Of a stretch of DNA of 48,822 nucleotides, positions 46,257 to 48,822 are shown piece by piece. The stretch is from Pseudomonadota bacterium (GTDB lineage: Bacteria; Desulfobacterota; Desulfovibrionia; Desulfovibrionales; Desulfovibrionaceae). A model generated the notes under the pieces. That model did no database searches. It had not been told where the DNA came from and saw only the letters and a list, made by a program, of their open reading frames with translations. Positions within the stretch are counted from its first letter, which is position 1. Every line of letters starts with the position of its first letter. The position numbers and the translations under genes were made by a program. The stretch is taken from NCBI GenBank assembly GCA_018817515.1, contig JAHIUD010000006.1, positions 1-48,822 of the forward strand, written 5' to 3'.

Positions 46257-46711
46257 AAAGGTGCAGGGCGTGCCGCCGCTTCTTTGATCATCGTATGTAT
46301 TCCAGGTGCCCCAACTGCGATGCTGTTCCCATCACGCTCCAGCGCATGCAGGCCGATAACGCCGCCCTTCGCGCCCAGGTGACCAGCCTGCAGGAGCACA
46401 ATACCGCCGAGGTGGAACGCAGGCGCAAGGCGGAGGTAGACCTCGGCGCCATTCTCTGCCTTGGCGGTCCTGGCCCTTTAGGGCTCATCTTGCAGGAGCT
46501 GCGCAAGGCCAAGCTCAAGTACCCGCACTTCGCCATCAACGTCGAGGAGGCTTTCGCCGTCCTCGCTTCCGAGCATGGCGAGCTGGCCACGGCCATCCTC
46601 AAGAGCGACGTGCACGGCGAGCACGGCATCATCCGCGAGGCCGCCCAGGTCGCAGCCGTAGCCATCCGCATAATCGAGTTCCACCAGCCGATGGAGGTGC
46701 CCAATGCCTAA
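46253..46711 (+). CDS. zinc-ribbon plus coiled coil plus MazG-like C-terminal domain
   Basis: 152-residue protein in three parts: an N-terminal zinc ribbon (RCRACRRFFDHRMYSRCPNC), a coiled coil (about 30-65, QADNAALRAQVTSLQEHNTA), and a C-terminal helical domain (about 95-145; VLASEHGELATAI and IIREAAQVAAVAIRIIE) resembling phage MazG-like nucleotide pyrophosphohydrolases. The acidic Glu residues expected for metal binding are in the right place, but the match is short. Its start overlaps the upstream stop (ATGA), and its end carries an initiation cassette. Confidence 0.7.
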   Translation: MKRCRACRRFFDHRMYSRCPNCDAVPITLQRMQADNAALRAQVTSLQEHNTAEVERRRKAEVDLGAILCLGGPGPLGLILQELRKAKLKYPHFAINVEEAFAVLASEHGELATAILKSDVHGEHGIIREAAQVAAVAIRIIEFHQPMEVPNA

Positions 46712-46880
46712 GCTCCCTGACTGCCACGGGCAGGCTGTGGAACCCATGGACCCCAGCGTGGAGTTCTGTGAGGACTGCCCACACCTAAACACCTGCGTTC
46801 CGGCCATGATCGCAAACGGGCACAATCCATGCGGCATCCAGTTGAGAGCCTTGGACGCGCAGAACGAGGCCTCCGCATGA
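46704..46880 (+). CDS. 58-residue cysteine-rich phage protein
   Basis: Short protein MPKLPDCHGQAVEPMD... with a Cys pair EFCEDCPHLNTC and further Cys at residues near 7 and 43, so a small metal site is plausible. It overlaps both neighbours (8 bp and 4 bp) and is preceded by the GGAGGTGCCCA cassette, which is the main reason to accept so short a gene. Confidence 0.6.
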   Translation: MPKLPDCHGQAVEPMDPSVEFCEDCPHLNTCVPAMIANGHNPCGIQLRALDAQNEASA

Positions 46881-47302
46881 CCCCCACCCCCACCCTCTGC
46901 CCGCACGAGCTGCGCCCGGCCCTGCGCCTGATGCTCCAGGACCTGGAGTGCGAGCGCCTGGAGGTAATCCTCGTGCCCGCTCCGGAGCGCCGGGTCCACC
47001 GCTGGCAGTCCGTGCGCGCCGTGTTCTCGCAGAACCCCGCCTGGTACCGCGAGCTGGCCGCCACCTTCCAGCGCACCCGGCGCGTGCGCACCGCCCGCAA
47101 GTCCGATCCACGCTTCAAGCGCGCCGACGTGAAGGACGTGCTCCAGCGCCTGCTCTCCAGCGGCACGCGCTCCTATCTGGCCTGGCCGCTGCTGTGTGCC
47201 GCCAAGGCCCAGGTCCAGACCGAGAACTTCCCCTTTGACCTGGTCTATGACCTGCCCGCCGATCTGTATGCCGCAGCGGGCGCAATGGAGGCCACCCTAT
47301 GA
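46877..47302 (+). CDS. phage protein, unknown
   Basis: 141-residue soluble protein, basic in the centre (RRVRTARKSDPRFKRADVKDV), with no recognised domain. The ATG at 46877 overlaps the upstream stop (ATGA) and it overlaps the following gene the same way, so it belongs to a translationally coupled string. DNA or RNA binding would fit the charge but is not shown. Confidence 0.68.
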   Translation: MTPTPTLCPHELRPALRLMLQDLECERLEVILVPAPERRVHRWQSVRAVFSQNPAWYRELAATFQRTRRVRTARKSDPRFKRADVKDVLQRLLSSGTRSYLAWPLLCAAKAQVQTENFPFDLVYDLPADLYAAAGAMEATL

Positions 47303-47799
47303 GCGCCCTGCCCCGCCACATGCTGCGCCGCCTGTGCGCACTGGACCTTGTCACCGGCATCCTCGACTCCCTGGCAGAAACCGTCCCGTCCTGGAAGTCT
47401 GAATACCTGCTCGGCCACGTCGCTCCCCTCTGCTGCCGCATCGCCATGCACCGCGAGCGCTGCTTCCGGCTCACCGTGCGCGGCGAGCATCTCGACCTCT
47501 CCGCAGACGACAAGGCCAGTGGCCGCTACATGCGCGCGGTGGAGCACATGAAGCGCACCATCACCAGCTCCTGGCCGGAGACGGTAGACGCCACGGCCTT
47601 CATCGCCGCCGTGCTGACCCATGTGGCCGAATGCGAGGAGCAGCTCCCGCGCAGCATGGCCTACCTGGACCACCGGGCCGAGTGGGGCGCGCTGCACACC
47701 CTGCTGGGGGAACTTTACGAACTCTTCGACCCGGAGCTCCAGGCCGTGGAGCACATCGAATACGGCGCCCAGGTGGGCGCAAGGATGGTGAGCTTATGA
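47299..47799 (+). CDS. phage protein, unknown
   Basis: 166-residue, helix-rich protein (LVTGILDSLAETVPSWKSEY; ELYELFDPELQAVEH) without recognised motifs, signal peptide or membrane segments. Coupled by ATGA overlaps to both neighbours. It contains two adjacent cysteines (PLCCR) but no zinc-site pattern. Confidence 0.7.
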   Translation: MSALPRHMLRRLCALDLVTGILDSLAETVPSWKSEYLLGHVAPLCCRIAMHRERCFRLTVRGEHLDLSADDKASGRYMRAVEHMKRTITSSWPETVDATAFIAAVLTHVAECEEQLPRSMAYLDHRAEWGALHTLLGELYELFDPELQAVEHIEYGAQVGARMVSL

Positions 47800-48002
47800 G
47801 CGAATGCACCACGTGCCACCACTACGGCCCGCACATGCACGGCGCGGCCCACGATATGCCCTGGCCCTGCATCGTCTGCGAGGGCGGGGAAAAGTACGTC
47901 CAGAAGGGGACCAAGCCGCCGCGTAAGACCCTGCGCGACAGGTGCGCCCAGCTTGAGGCCGAGAACTATCTGCTGCGCGCAAAGGTCGGGGCGCGCACAT
48001 GA
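47796..48002 (+). CDS. small cysteine/histidine-rich phage protein
   Basis: 68 residues. The N-terminal half is a likely zinc site: CTTCHHYGPHMHGAAH followed by PCIVC, mixing Cys and His. The C-terminal half is a short coiled coil (DRCAQLEAENYLLRAK). Overlaps the previous and next genes by four bases each. Function unknown. Confidence 0.65.
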   Translation: MSECTTCHHYGPHMHGAAHDMPWPCIVCEGGEKYVQKGTKPPRKTLRDRCAQLEAENYLLRAKVGART

Positions 48003-48232
48003 CCGCCCTCGAGATCCTCTCCACCGTCCTGGCCCTGGTGGCCGTGTGGCGCATCGGCAAGCTGGACGTGCGCGGCCAGTACCTCATGCTCGCGGCGCAG
48101 CTCGGCTGGGGCGTGTTCGCCGCCCTGGGCGGGCACTGGGCGCTCTTGGCGCAGAGCCTGGTGCTCATCGGCCTGACGATGAAGGCCATCCGGCACTGGC
48201 GGGCGGAGCAGTTCAAGCGGGTTGGGGCATGA
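47999..48232 (+). CDS. small membrane protein, holin-like topology
   Basis: 77-residue protein with two or three hydrophobic segments (LEILSTVLALVAVW at about 4-17; LMLAAQLGWGVFAAL and LLAQSLVLIGLTM later) and a basic C-terminus. That topology fits a small phage membrane protein such as a holin or an exclusion protein, but no endolysin lies beside it. Overlaps the previous gene by ATGA. Confidence 0.65.
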   Translation: MTALEILSTVLALVAVWRIGKLDVRGQYLMLAAQLGWGVFAALGGHWALLAQSLVLIGLTMKAIRHWRAEQFKRVGA

Positions 48233-48414
48233 ATGACCCTTACGAGGAGAGGCTACGAGCTGAACGAGCTGCCGTGCGCGAGCGCGAAGAGGCCCTCAAG
48301 CCAAAGGTTCACAACTATCCGCCTATCTCCAAGTTCACGGAGAAAGTCCCACGGCTTGAGCGTCGCAAGGACAGGCGGAAGAACAAGCGAAGGAAGAGGT
48401 TGAGGAATAGGTAG
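48229..48414 (+). CDS. very basic small phage protein
   Basis: 61 residues. The N-terminal third is an acidic-basic helix (YEERLRAERAAVREREEAL) and the C-terminus is a cluster of Arg/Lys (RRKDRRKNKRRKRLRNR), suggesting nucleic-acid binding. ATGA overlap with the membrane-protein gene. Its stop is directly followed by the structured RNA candidate. Confidence 0.6.
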   Translation: MNDPYEERLRAERAAVREREEALKPKVHNYPPISKFTEKVPRLERRKDRRKNKRRKRLRNR

Positions 48415-48417
48415 AGG

Positions 48418-48498
48418 TGGGGGCTGCCCTGTGGTGCGCTAACACCACCTGGCGGCCGGATAAGTTGCAGTATCCGACCAGGAAAAACCCAGCCCCCA
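48418..48498 (+). ncRNA. candidate structured RNA: three-way junction with competing downstream hairpin
   Basis: Outer stem TGGGGGCTG (48418-48426) with CAGCCCCCA (48490-48498), nine perfect pairs, encloses two hairpins: GTGGTG-CGCTAA-CACCAC (48431-48448), and CGGATA (48457-48462) with TATCCG (48471-48476), extended by CTGG (48449-48452) with CCAG (48478-48481). The closing C-run can instead pair with GGGG at 48517-48520 around a CTCG/CGAG hairpin (48502-48513), an on/off layout just before the gene at 48539. No tRNA features are present. Function unknown. Confidence 0.55.
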
Positions 48499-48538
48499 GA
48501 TCTCGTAGGCGAGTTCGGGGATAGCACAAGAGGGTCGG

Positions 48539-48822
48539 ATGGAAAACCTCAAAATCGAAGAGTGGCCCGTGGAAAGACTTAAGCCCAGCGCAACCCAGCT
48601 CCGGCAGCATGATGCCGCCGTTCCCCGCATGGCCGAGGCCCTGCGCGAGTTCGGCTTCCGCGTGCCCCTGCTGGCCAAGAGCGACGGCGAAGTCATCGAC
48701 GGCCACCTGCGCCTCAAGGCCGCCCTGGCCATCGGCCTGGCCACGGTCCCGGTCATCCTGGCCGACGACCTCACCCTTACCCAGGTGCGCACCTTCCGGC
48801 TCCTGGTGAACCGCTCGGCCAC
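48539..48822 (+). CDS. ParB-like nuclease-domain protein, N-terminal part
   Basis: First 94 residues of a protein continuing past the window. ParB/Srx-type core is visible: VERLKPSATQLRQHD, then MAEALREFGFRVPLL, KSDGEVIDGHLRLKAALAIG and VPVILADDLTLTQVRTFRLL. In phages this domain is often fused to a DNA methyltransferase, or acts alone as a ParB-like DNA-binding nuclease; which applies cannot be seen. Only a weak GAGGG precedes the ATG. The structured RNA lies in the 124-bp gap before it. Confidence 0.8.
   Translation, partial: MENLKIEEWPVERLKPSATQLRQHDAAVPRMAEALREFGFRVPLLAKSDGEVIDGHLRLKAALAIGLATVPVILADDLTLTQVRTFRLLVNRSA

Larger units (their letters stand above)
44901..46703 (+). repeat. five copies of one translation-initiation cassette at gene junctions
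   Basis: Near-identical sequences GGAGGTGGCCA, GGAGGTGCTCC, GGAGGTGCCCC, GGAGGTGCCCC and GGAGGTGCCCA stand directly before the start codons at 44912, 45243, 45433, 45701 and 46704. In four of them the identity runs on past the ATG (ATGCCTAG, ATGCCTAG, ATGCGTCCTAG, ATGCCTAA) and includes the upstream gene's stop codon. As a result the upstream proteins share tails such as Glu-Val-Pro-His-Ala, and the following proteins tend to start Met-Pro-Ser. Confidence 0.85.
40608..48822 (+). mobile_element. prophage or integrative element next to selC (right end outside window)
   Basis: From the selC 3' end onward the gene content changes to an SF3/D5-type helicase, a CHC2/Toprim primase and many small overlapping genes of phage type, all on the plus strand. 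No integrase gene is seen, and I found no second copy of the selC 3' end in the window; both would be expected beyond the right edge. The left boundary is therefore inferred. Host-like genes (cooSCA) stop just before selC. Confidence 0.7.

Noticed and set aside
48418-48498. A tRNA-like reading of the three-way junction RNA
   Set aside because: There is no anticodon arm of the right size, no T-loop consensus (TTC) and no CCA; the arms do not fit tRNA lengths.
40514-48822. A right-hand attachment site (repeat of the selC 3' end) inside the window
   Set aside because: I looked for a second copy of the ACGCTTCC end with its T-arm and found none; a systematic search was not possible.

Overview
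The window reads as chromosomal DNA of a high-GC, anaerobic sulfate-reducer-like bacterium, most likely a Desulfovibrionales member. This rests on protein resemblance recognised by eye, not on a database search. Supporting signs are a cooS-cooC-cooA carbon monoxide cluster with a CooA-type haem regulator, an FtrB-type ferredoxin:thioredoxin reductase subunit, an ApgM-type phosphoglycerate mutase beside homoserine dehydrogenase, a selenocysteine tRNA, a surE-fba-gap cluster, and a thymidylate kinase with a Leu-Glu-Pro-Gly-Gly loop.

Layout. 1-1574 (minus): ilvE (cut by the window edge), a small unknown gene and a cytosine deaminase. 1768-6842 (plus): an amino-acid block (alaC-like aminotransferase, hom, apgM), then a YbgC-type thioesterase and an amidohydrolase. 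6942-9724 (minus): surE, fba and gap. 9950-16157 (plus): a YhaM-like OB/HD phosphohydrolase, a ClC channel with CBS domains, tmk, and an amino-acid ABC transporter (permease, binding protein, permease) with no ATPase gene beside it. 16322-17948 (plus): a glutaredoxin/FtrB redox pair, then an AT-rich, apparently acquired nuclease-like gene. 18029-19944 (minus): an RRM RNA-binding protein and TrmFO. 19999-25344 (plus): two oligopeptide ABC ATPases, a flavodoxin-fold oxidoreductase, an HD hydrolase, an exported SH3 protein, an M48 protease and a zinc-ribbon protein.

25451-36596 (minus) is a long gene train, read in transcription order: ftsH, folP, cdaA, cdaR, glmM, galU, priA, an OmpH/Skp-like protein and an SH3 protein. 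It joins membrane proteolysis, folate synthesis, cyclic di-AMP synthesis and cell-envelope sugar precursors. 36746-40404 (plus) is the CO module: a promoter region with a CooA-like palindrome and phased half-sites, then cooS (CODH), a strong terminator, cooC (nickel-insertion ATPase) and cooA (candidate CO sensor).

selC (tRNA-Sec, anticodon TCA) lies at 40514-40607. Everything to the right looks like a prophage or satellite-like integrated element that continues past the window. It has a structured 506-bp leader, an SF3/D5-type helicase, a small AT-rich island that may be its replication origin, a CHC2/Toprim primase, and about a dozen small, tightly overlapping genes, many of them cysteine-rich. 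Five gene junctions there share an almost identical ribosome-binding cassette, and one gene carries a G7 homopolymer frameshift. At the far right, just upstream of a truncated ParB-like gene, is a predicted three-way-junction RNA with a competing downstream hairpin. That RNA and the repeated initiation cassette are the least explained structures in the window.
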